Origin: Clavibacter michiganensis subsp. tessellarius
Lineage (GTDB): Bacteria; Actinomycetota; Actinomycetes; Actinomycetales; Microbacteriaceae
Assembly: GCF_021922985.1 (NCBI RefSeq)
Contig: NZ_CP040788.1
Span: forward strand, 2,604,001 to 2,668,000
Reading direction: 5' to 3'
Length of the DNA: 64,000 nt
Every line of letters starts with the position of its first letter. Within the stretch, counting starts at the first letter, position 1. Shown here in pieces: positions 56,032 to 64,000 of this stretch. The notes under the pieces were generated by a model that worked only from the letters and a program-made list of their open reading frames with translations, was not told where the DNA came from and did no database searches. The position numbers were made by a program, and so were the translations under genes.

Positions 56032-57282
56032 GTGCGCCCCCGCACCACCGCTCCCGCCCTCCTGGCCGGCCTCGCGCTCGCCCTCACCGCCTGCTCGACC
56101 GCGCCCGCCGCGGCGCCGACCGTCGATCCGACCGCCGACGACCGGGGGGACGGGCACGGCGCCGTCTCCGGCGCCGCCGAGCTGTCGGAGCCCCGCCTCG
56201 GCCTCACGAGCATCGACCCGGCGGGCGCCGTCACGCACCTCGACCTGCTCGACGGATCCGTCGCCGAGCTCGGACGCATCGGCGCGCCGACGGCCGTGGA
56301 CACCGACGGCCGGTACCTCTTCGCGCAGACGGACCAGGGCGTCGAGATCGTCGACAGCGGCGTCTGGACGTGGGACCACGTCGACCACTTCCACTACTAC
56401 CGGGCGGATCCGCGCCTCGTCGGCACGGTCCCGGGCGCGGGCACCGCGACCATCGCGACCACCAACCTCTCCACCACGGGCGGCACGGGACTCTTCTTCC
56501 CCGCCTCGGGCGAGGCCGTGCTGCTCGACACGGAGGCGCTGTCCGAGGGCGAGGTCGATGAGCTGTTCCGCCTCGACCGCGAGCCCGGCCCCGGCATGGT
56601 CGTGCCCGTCGGATCCCTCGCGCTCGTCACCGAGGGGCAGGGCGCCGACGCGAGGGTGGCCGGCCACACGGCGGACGGCGAGCGGACCGGCCTCGTCGAG
56701 GCGTGCCCGGATCCGGCCGGCACCATCACGACGCGCGTCGGCGCCGTGATCGGCTGCTCGGACGGCGCGCTGCTCGCGAGCGTGGACGGCGAGGAGCTCA
56801 CCGTCGAGCGGATCCCGTACCCCGACGGCACGGGGGCCCCCGACGCCACGACTGCCCCCGCCGCCACGTCCTTCGACAACCGCGAGGGCCGGCCGACGGT
56901 CGCCGCCCTCGCCGGCGACCAGGGGATCTGGCTGCTGGACACCCGCGAGCGCTCCTGGCGGCTGCTCCCGGCGCCCGCGCCGCTCGTGCACGTGACGGCC
57001 GTCGACGACGCCGACGACCACCTGCTCGCCCTCACGACGGACGGCCGCATGCTCGTCATGTCCGCGGCCGACGGCGCCGTGATCGCCGACACCGGCCCGC
57101 TCGTCGCCGACTCGCTCGCGGCGGGACGGATCCCGACCCTCGTCGCCGACCAGCAGCGCGCCTACCTCGCGGGCCCGGTCGAGCGGCGGCTGCACGAGAT
57201 CGACTTCGCCGACGGCGGCCGCGTCTCGCGCACCTTCGACACGCCGGCGGAGCCCGCCTTCACCGCGGAGACGGGCCGATGA
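56032..57282 (+). CDS. AztD-like propeller lipoprotein, extra copy
   Basis: A 416-residue lipoprotein (lipobox L-T-A-C, Cys21) predicted to be a beta-propeller outside the membrane. A His/Asp-rich stretch follows the lipidation site (D-D-R-G-D-G-H-G) and a second lies near residue 120 (W-D-H-V-D-H-F-H), both plausible zinc sites. The segment C-P-x8-T-x-R-V-G-A-V-I-G-C-S-D-G-A-L-L aligns with C-P-G-V-H-G-E-G to G-C-E-D-G-A-L-L of AztD two genes downstream, so they are paralogues. It starts with GTG behind GAGAGGA and overlaps aztC by 4 bases. It probably helps load zinc onto AztC. Confidence 0.7.
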   Translation: MRPRTTAPALLAGLALALTACSTAPAAAPTVDPTADDRGDGHGAVSGAAELSEPRLGLTSIDPAGAVTHLDLLDGSVAELGRIGAPTAVDTDGRYLFAQTDQGVEIVDSGVWTWDHVDHFHYYRADPRLVGTVPGAGTATIATTNLSTTGGTGLFFPASGEAVLLDTEALSEGEVDELFRLDREPGPGMVVPVGSLALVTEGQGADARVAGHTADGERTGLVEACPDPAGTITTRVGAVIGCSDGALLASVDGEELTVERIPYPDGTGAPDATTAPAATSFDNREGRPTVAALAGDQGIWLLDTRERSWRLLPAPAPLVHVTAVDDADDHLLALTTDGRMLVMSAADGAVIADTGPLVADSLAAGRIPTLVADQQRAYLAGPVERRLHEIDFADGGRVSRTFDTPAEPAFTAETGR

Positions 57283-58211
57283 GCCGCCGGACCCGTCGCC
57301 TGCCCGCCGCACTCGCGGCGGCCGTCGCCTCCGCCGCGACCGCCCTCGCCCTCGCCGGCTGCGCGACCGCGGGCGACGACCGGCCGACGGTCTACGTCTC
57401 CACGAACATCCTCGGCGACGTCGTGGAGGAGCTCATGGGGGACGAAGCCGACGTCGTGACGCTGATGGAGCCGGACGCGGATCCGCACTCCTTCGAGATC
57501 TCCGCGCAGGAGGCCGCCCGCCTCCGCTCGGCCGACCTCGTCGTCTCCAACGGCCTCGGCCTCGAGGAGGGGCTGCAGCAGCACCTCGACGCGGCGTCCG
57601 ACGCCGACGTGCCGACGTTCGTCGCGGGCGACCACATCGAGGTGCTCGACTACGCCGTGGGCGACGCGGCCGGCATGCCCGACTCCCACTTCTGGACGGA
57701 TCCGGCCCGCATGGTCGACGTCGTCGACGCGCTGGAGCCCGTGCTCGCGCGCATCGAGGGCGTGGATCCGGACGTGGTCGCCGACCAGGCCGCCGCCTAC
57801 CGCGGCGAGCTGGAGGCGCTCGACGCCGAGATGACCTCCGCGTTCGGCGCGATCCCGGCCGAGCGCCGCGCCCTCGTCACCAACCACCACGTCTTCGGGT
57901 ACCTCGCCGACCGCTTCGGGTTCGAGGTCGTCGGCGCCGTGATCCCCGGCGGCACCACCCTCGCCGCGCCCTCCGCCAGCGACCTCGCCGACCTGGTCGA
58001 CGCGGTCGAGGAGACCGGCGTCCCCACGATCTTCGCGGAGTCCTCGCAACCCGACCGCCTCGTGCAGGCGCTCGCGAGCGAGGCCGACATCCGCGTGGAG
58101 GTGGTCGAGCTGTTCACGGAGTCCCTCACGGGCCCCGAGGGCGGCGCCCCCGACTACCTCGCCATGATGCGCGTCAACACGCAGCGCATCGCATCCGGGC
58201 TCTCCCCTTGA
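57279..58211 (+). CDS. aztC: Zinc ABC transporter substrate-binding lipoprotein
   Basis: A 310-residue zinc receptor of the ZnuA/AztC cluster. The lipobox L-A-G-C puts the lipid on Cys28. Zinc ligands are expected in D-P-H-S-F (first His), D-S-H-F-W (second His) and N-H-H-V-F-G-Y (third His), with an acidic residue near A-E-S-S-Q. The His-rich loop typical of ZnuA is absent, as in AztC proteins, which rely on a separate chaperone. It overlaps the propeller lipoprotein gene by 4 bases (ATGA). Confidence 0.9.
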   Translation: MSRRTRRLPAALAAAVASAATALALAGCATAGDDRPTVYVSTNILGDVVEELMGDEADVVTLMEPDADPHSFEISAQEAARLRSADLVVSNGLGLEEGLQQHLDAASDADVPTFVAGDHIEVLDYAVGDAAGMPDSHFWTDPARMVDVVDALEPVLARIEGVDPDVVADQAAAYRGELEALDAEMTSAFGAIPAERRALVTNHHVFGYLADRFGFEVVGAVIPGGTTLAAPSASDLADLVDAVEETGVPTIFAESSQPDRLVQALASEADIRVEVVELFTESLTGPEGGAPDYLAMMRVNTQRIASGLSP

Positions 58212-58296
58212 GCGCGGCGATCCACCCATGACGAGAAGGGACCGCCGGGCTCTCCCGCTGAGCGCCCGCGATCCCTCCCACACAGAAGGAACCACC

Positions 58297-59508
58297 ATGC
58301 GCACCCCCCGACTCCGACGGACCGGCATCGCCGCCGTCACCCTGGGTCTCGCCGCGACGCTCGCGGCCTGCTCCACCCCCGCCCCGGAGGGCTCCCCGTC
58401 CTCCGACGCCGCGGCCGGATCCGGCGAGGCAGCCGGACCCCGCCTCGCCGTCGCGTACGAGGGCGGCATCCTCGTCCTCGACGGCGAGACGCTCGAGACC
58501 GTCGCCGACCTCGGCTCCGAGGAGTTCACTCGCCTCAACCCCGCGGGCGACGACCGGCACGTCATGGTCACGATGAGCGAGGGCTTCCAGGTGCTCGACA
58601 CCGCGGCCGGCACCGGCGACGCACCCGAGCTGACGGACACGGTCTTCGCGGCCGACACCCCCGGCCACGTCGTCCGCCACGCGGGCAAGACGATCCTCTA
58701 CGCCGACGGCACGAGCGACACGACGGTCTTCGACACCGCGGCCCTCGCCACCACGGACGGCATGCCCGAGACCGAGACGATCGCGGGCGTCGAGGCGCAC
58801 CACGGCGTCTCGATCGTGCTCGAGGACGGCACGTTCCTCACCACCGTCGGGAACGCGGACGGCCGGAACGGCATCGAGGTCCGCGACGCGTCCGGCGCGG
58901 TCGTCGCGCAGAGCGACCAGTGCCCCGGCGTCCACGGCGAGGGCACGGCGGCCGGCGAGGTCGTGGTCTTCGGTTGCGAGGACGGCGCGCTCCTCTACGA
59001 CGACGGCGCGATCACCAAGCTCACCGCGCCCGACCAGCCGTACGGCCGGATGGGCAACGCCTACGTGAGCGAGACCAGCCCGATCGTCGTCGGCGACTAC
59101 AAGTCCGACCGCGACGCCGAGGGCTACCTGCTCGAGGCCGTGGCCCTGATCGACACGGAGGCGGCAACCCTCCGCGTCGTCGACATGCCGGAGGGCGTGG
59201 GCTACACGTTCCGCGACGTCGCGCGGGGCCCGGGCGACATGGCCTACATCATGGGCTCGGACGGCCAGGTCCACGTGCTCGATCCCGCGACCGGCGAGCT
59301 GACCGGCTCCTTCCCCGTCATGGACGCGTGGGAGAGCCCGGTCGAGTGGCAGGACCCGCACCCCGCGATCGTCGTCGCCGACGGCGTCGGGTACGTCACC
59401 GAGCCGGCCGCGAAGAAGGTGCACGCGGTCGACCTCACGACGGGCGAGGTGCTCTCCCGCACGACCCTCGAGGTCACGCCGAACGAGATGGCGGTCGCCG
59501 CGGGCTGA
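58297..59508 (+). CDS. aztD: Zinc metallochaperone lipoprotein
   Basis: A 403-residue lipoprotein (Cys25) of the AztD beta-propeller family, which binds zinc outside the membrane and passes it to AztC. Repeated blades show G-x-x-L-V-L-D-G and V-H-V-L-D-P-A-T-G-E patterns. His-containing zinc-site candidates are E-A-H-H-G near residue 170 and C-P-G-V-H-G. The ATG at 58297 follows AGAAGGA; an in-frame ATG 23 codons earlier has no such site. It is the last gene of the aztBCD operon, and the second such propeller within it. Confidence 0.85.
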   Translation: MRTPRLRRTGIAAVTLGLAATLAACSTPAPEGSPSSDAAAGSGEAAGPRLAVAYEGGILVLDGETLETVADLGSEEFTRLNPAGDDRHVMVTMSEGFQVLDTAAGTGDAPELTDTVFAADTPGHVVRHAGKTILYADGTSDTTVFDTAALATTDGMPETETIAGVEAHHGVSIVLEDGTFLTTVGNADGRNGIEVRDASGAVVAQSDQCPGVHGEGTAAGEVVVFGCEDGALLYDDGAITKLTAPDQPYGRMGNAYVSETSPIVVGDYKSDRDAEGYLLEAVALIDTEAATLRVVDMPEGVGYTFRDVARGPGDMAYIMGSDGQVHVLDPATGELTGSFPVMDAWESPVEWQDPHPAIVVADGVGYVTEPAAKKVHAVDLTTGEVLSRTTLEVTPNEMAVAAG

Positions 59509-59807
59509 TCCGCGGAGGGGTCGTGGGGCGCGGGGCGGAGGCTCCGCGCCCCGCGCGCGTCGGGCGTCCGGCTGGCGTGCGTCCGGCCTCCGGCCTCCGG
59601 CGTCGGGCGTCGGGCGTCCGGCGTCCGGCGTGCGGACGCGCGGGTCGCGTGCGGTCGCGTCTGTGGGCGCGGCCGCCGCGGATGTGCGGCCGCGTGCCAC
59701 GATCCTCGTTCCCGCTGCCGCACGTCCCGCGTCGCATCCCCGCGGCCGACGCCGGCTCCGATCCCCTGCGGGCCGATCGGCAGCACCCGACCGGAGGAGC
59801 GCCCCGC
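59509..59807. other. Non-coding stretch with degenerate GC repeats
   Basis: This 299-bp gap holds the aztD terminator, then at about 59559-59640 a degenerate array of 7-8-base units of the type GGCGTCC/GGCCTCC. The rest has no gene on either strand that I can support. A CGGAGGAG ribosome binding site for the glycosyltransferase lies at its end. Confidence 0.6.
59527..59556 (+). terminator. Terminator after aztD
   Basis: GGCGCGGGGCGGAG (59527-59540) pairs with CTCCGCGCCCCGCGC (59542-59556) with a two-base bulge, giving a very GC-rich hairpin 18 bp after the stop codon. Confidence 0.7.
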
Positions 59808-61004
59808 ATGACGACGACCGTGACCCGAGCGCCCCGCCCCGCGCGCATCCTCTTCTCGTTCGCCCGCGGCCGGGGGCATCTGAACCCGATGCTGCCCCTC
59901 GCGCGCGCGGCCGCGGCGGCCGGCCACGAGACCGCCCTCTGCGGCGCCCGGCCGATCGTGCTCGACCAGACCGGCTTCGACCACCTCCACCCGCGGGAGG
60001 TGTCGACGATGCCGTCGACGGCGGGCGCGGACTGGAGCGAACGCGACACGGGCCGGCTGACGCCCGTGTCCGCCGCGGGCCTGCTGGCGAACATCGCCCC
60101 GCACTTCCTCGGCGACACCGGGCGCGAGTCCCGTGCCGCCGTCATCGAGGTCGCCAGGGAGTGGGCGGCCGACGTCGTCGTGTGCGACGGGCAGGACTTC
60201 GGGGCGATGGTCGCGGCGGAGGTCGCAGGGCTCCCGTGCGTGGTGGTGGAGGTCCTCGCGACCGTGCCCGACGCGTGGCTCGAGCGGATCCGCGAGCCCA
60301 TGCAGGGGTTCCGGGCGGAGGTCGGCTTGGCGCCGGATCCCGAGCTGCGCGTGGCGCACGGCGCCCTCACGGTGGTGCCGTTCCCGCCCGCGCTCCGCGC
60401 CGATCGGGCATCGCAAGGCCCGGTGACGCGCATGCGCCCCGACGCCCCGCAGCCGGAGCGCGACCACCCCGCCGTCGCCTGGCTCGCGGCGGGCGACGAG
60501 GAGCAGCGCGTGTACGCGACGCTCGGCACCGTCTTCAACCGGGCGTCCGGCGACCTGCTCCCGCGGATCATCCGGGCGCTCGAGTCGCTCCCGGTGCGCG
60601 CGCTCGTCACGACGGGGCCCGACATCGACCCGGCCGGGTTCCGGGCGGCCAGCCCGCGCATCCGGGTGGAGCGGTACGTGCCGCAGGACGGCGCGATCGC
60701 CGCGGCCGACCTCGTCGTGTCGCACGGCGGATCCGGCACCATGACGCAGGCGCTCTCCCACGGCGTCCCCGTCCTGATGCTGCCGCTCGGCGCCGACCAC
60801 CTGCCGAACAGCCAGCGCGTGCGGGACCTCGGCGCGGGCGCGATGGTCGACGCGCGGGCGACGACGGACGAGCTCGCCGCGCGGATCCGGGACCTCCTCG
60901 CCGATGCGGCGCCACGCGCGGCCGCCGCGGCCGTCGCCGCGGAGATGCGCGCGCTGCCCTCGCCCGACGACGTGATGCGGCGCATCGAGGCGCTGCTCCG
61001 CTGA
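59808..61004 (+). CDS. GT1 family glycosyltransferase (macrolide/flavonoid-type)
   Basis: A 398-residue GT-B glycosyltransferase. The N-terminal domain starts with the family's R-G-x-G-H-L-N-P segment (residues 22-29) holding the catalytic-base His. The C-terminal domain has S-H-G-G-S-G-T-M-T-Q-A-L-S-H-G-V-P-V-L-M-L-P, the nucleotide-sugar signature. This type transfers glucose or other sugars to small lipophilic acceptors, including antibiotics, flavonoids and carotenoids. The acceptor is unknown; no biosynthesis genes surround it. A CGGAGGAG ribosome binding site fixes the start. Confidence 0.85.
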   Translation: MTTTVTRAPRPARILFSFARGRGHLNPMLPLARAAAAAGHETALCGARPIVLDQTGFDHLHPREVSTMPSTAGADWSERDTGRLTPVSAAGLLANIAPHFLGDTGRESRAAVIEVAREWAADVVVCDGQDFGAMVAAEVAGLPCVVVEVLATVPDAWLERIREPMQGFRAEVGLAPDPELRVAHGALTVVPFPPALRADRASQGPVTRMRPDAPQPERDHPAVAWLAAGDEEQRVYATLGTVFNRASGDLLPRIIRALESLPVRALVTTGPDIDPAGFRAASPRIRVERYVPQDGAIAAADLVVSHGGSGTMTQALSHGVPVLMLPLGADHLPNSQRVRDLGAGAMVDARATTDELAARIRDLLADAAPRAAAAAVAAEMRALPSPDDVMRRIEALLR

Positions 61005-61106
61005 CGCCCGCCTGCTGTCCGCCCGCCGGCCGCGGCCCCTCGCATCCCTCTTGCCGATCCGGCAAGGACCCGTGCGTCGGACGCCCGGGTCGGCGAGGCT
61101 CGACCC

Positions 61107-62135
61107 ATGGACATCGCACAGGGCATCAGGGGCAGGCACGAGTGGGACGCGGTCGTCGTCGGGGGCGGCGCCGCGGGATCGAGCGCGGCGCTCATGCTGG
61201 CGCGCGCCCGCCGGAGCGTGCTGGTCGTCGACGCGGGTCAGCCGCGCAACGCGGTCGCCGCGCACATGCACGGCGTCCTCGGCCACGACGGGAAGCCGCC
61301 GCGGCAGCTCCTCGCGGAGGGGCGCCGCGAGATCGCGGGCTACGGCGGCGTCGTGGTCGACGGGCGGGTCGAGGGGATCGAGGCGGTCGAGGCGGTCAGC
61401 CCCGAGGCGCGCCCGGACGGTCCGCGCTTCCGCGTGAGCCTCGACGACGGCGCCGTGGTGCGCGCCCGCCGCGTGATCCTCGCGACCGGCCTCGCCGACG
61501 TCCTGCCCGAGGTCCCCGGCCTCGCGGCGCACTGGGGCGCGGGCGTCGTCGTGTGCCCGTACTGCGACGGCTGGGAGGTGCGCGACCGGCGGATCGGCGT
61601 GCTCGCGACCGGGCCCGGCAGCCTCCACCACGTGCAGATGCTGCGCCAGTGGTCGGCCGACATCGCCTTCCTCGTCGCCGGCGGGACGGCGGACGGCGCG
61701 CCGCTCGCCATCGACGCCGCGACCCGCGCCGGGCTCGACGCGCGCGGGATCCGCGTCGAGGAGGCCGCGGTCGTGCGCGTGCTCGGCGAGCGCGGCGCGC
61801 TGGAGGGCCTGGAGCTCGCCGATGGCCGGATCCTCCCGCTCGACTCGCTCTTCGCGATGCCGGGCGTCGCGCCGCGCGACGCCCTCGCCCGCGCGCTCGG
61901 CGCCGCCACCGAGGAGACGCCGTGGGGCCCGTTCGTGACGGCGGATCAGATGGGCCGCACGAGCGTCCCCGGCCTCCTCATCGCGGGCAACGCGTCGAGC
62001 GGATCCGCGAACGTGCCCGTCGCGATGGCCGCGGGCACCATGGCGGGCGCGATGGCGAACGCCGACATGGTGACGGAGGACGTGGCCGCCGCGGTCGCGA
62101 TGGCGGACGCCGTGCCCGCGGGCGCCGCCCGGTAG
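61107..62135 (+). CDS. Thioredoxin-reductase-like FAD oxidoreductase
   Basis: A 342-residue flavoprotein. The FAD loop is G-G-G-A-A-G at 19-24, and the redox motif C-P-Y-C at 150-153 lies in the NADPH domain as in low-molecular-weight thioredoxin reductases. The second dinucleotide motif reads G-V-L-A-T-G-P-G-S, and the end G-N-A-S-S-G-S-A-N-V-P in place of the usual G-D. Such variants often reduce small disulphides or act with unusual partners. No thioredoxin gene is adjacent. It lies upstream of clpB with an HAIR element in between. Confidence 0.82.
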   Translation: MDIAQGIRGRHEWDAVVVGGGAAGSSAALMLARARRSVLVVDAGQPRNAVAAHMHGVLGHDGKPPRQLLAEGRREIAGYGGVVVDGRVEGIEAVEAVSPEARPDGPRFRVSLDDGAVVRARRVILATGLADVLPEVPGLAAHWGAGVVVCPYCDGWEVRDRRIGVLATGPGSLHHVQMLRQWSADIAFLVAGGTADGAPLAIDAATRAGLDARGIRVEEAAVVRVLGERGALEGLELADGRILPLDSLFAMPGVAPRDALARALGAATEETPWGPFVTADQMGRTSVPGLLIAGNASSGSANVPVAMAAGTMAGAMANADMVTEDVAAAVAMADAVPAGAAR

Positions 62136-62159
62136 CGGTCGACGCCTGCCACGCGTAAA

Positions 62160-62180
62160 CTTGAGTCACTCAGACTCAAG
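62160..62180 (+). promoter_or_regulatory. HAIR element (HspR operator) before clpB
   Basis: CTTGAGT-N7-ACTCAAG is an exact match to the HAIR inverted repeat bound by HspR, the repressor of dnaK and clpB operons in actinobacteria. It lies 20 bp upstream of the start codon and overlaps the expected promoter, so clpB should be induced by heat shock. Confidence 0.93.
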
Positions 62181-62200
62181 TACGTGAGGGAAGGAACGCA

Positions 62201-64000
<1,800 letters not shown>

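Noticed and set aside
59559..59640. CRISPR-like or functional repeat array
   Set aside because: Units are only 7-8 bases, degenerate and without spacers; it is GC-rich slippage sequence.

Overview
The window is very GC-rich chromosomal DNA from an actinobacterium. Codon use, LacI and ROK regulators on sugar operons, an HAIR-controlled clpB, Lsr2, leaderless promoters of the TAGGCT type and a dense set of intracellular glycosidases for plant cell-wall oligosaccharides all point to Microbacteriaceae, most likely a Clavibacter-like plant-associated species. The taxon is inference; no rRNA, tRNA, CRISPR array, phage or insertion sequence was seen.

Layout. 1-2000: a fluoride-channel gene pair (the first cut by the window edge), a Nudix hydrolase and a RibD-type reductase. 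2000-9330: a sugar-uptake operon (binding protein, two permeases, ThuA-like protein, Gfo/Idh/MocA dehydrogenase, ROK regulator, HAD phosphatase). 9380-14130: housekeeping and orphan genes, including a secreted AroQ-gamma chorismate mutase. 14199-17083: a GH36 alpha-galactosidase-like gene that has lost its catalytic barrel, divergent from a LacI regulator, with two identical operators between them. 17142-27066: a LacI regulator, an ABC sugar importer and a convergent GH95-GH51-GH27 glycosidase operon that share one operator motif. 27226-34530: kinase-like ATPase, secreted alpha/beta hydrolase, YceI protein divergent from an ECF sigma/anti-sigma pair, an HTH + nucleotidyltransferase pair resembling a toxin-antitoxin module, and an MFS transporter. 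34565-41417: a LacI regulator and a xylobiose-type ABC importer with a GH3 beta-xylosidase. 41508-48569: small regulators, reductases, acetyltransferases, a serine hydrolase and an AAA+ ATPase whose promoter lies inside two operator copies. 48712-50235: a second GH51 arabinofuranosidase behind a perfect LacI-type operator. 50494-51865: two tandem secreted proteins of unknown function inside a duplicated 0.75-kb segment. 52040-59508: GNAT, Lsr2, a CobW-like protein and an AztABCD zinc importer with two Zur-type boxes and an extra propeller lipoprotein. 59808-64000: glycosyltransferase, thioredoxin-reductase-like flavoprotein and an N-domain-less ClpB (cut by the window end).

How the genes fit together. 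At least three importers bring in oligosaccharides, which cytoplasmic GH3, GH27, GH51 and GH95 enzymes then cut. None of those enzymes has a signal peptide, so extracellular depolymerisation must happen elsewhere. Each sugar locus carries its own palindromic operator. The zinc locus, the ECF locus, the HTH/toxin pair and the AAA+ gene also have recognisable control sites, so the window is unusually readable for regulation. Eleven genes have a -10 hexamer ending 6-7 bases before the start codon, which predicts leaderless mRNAs.
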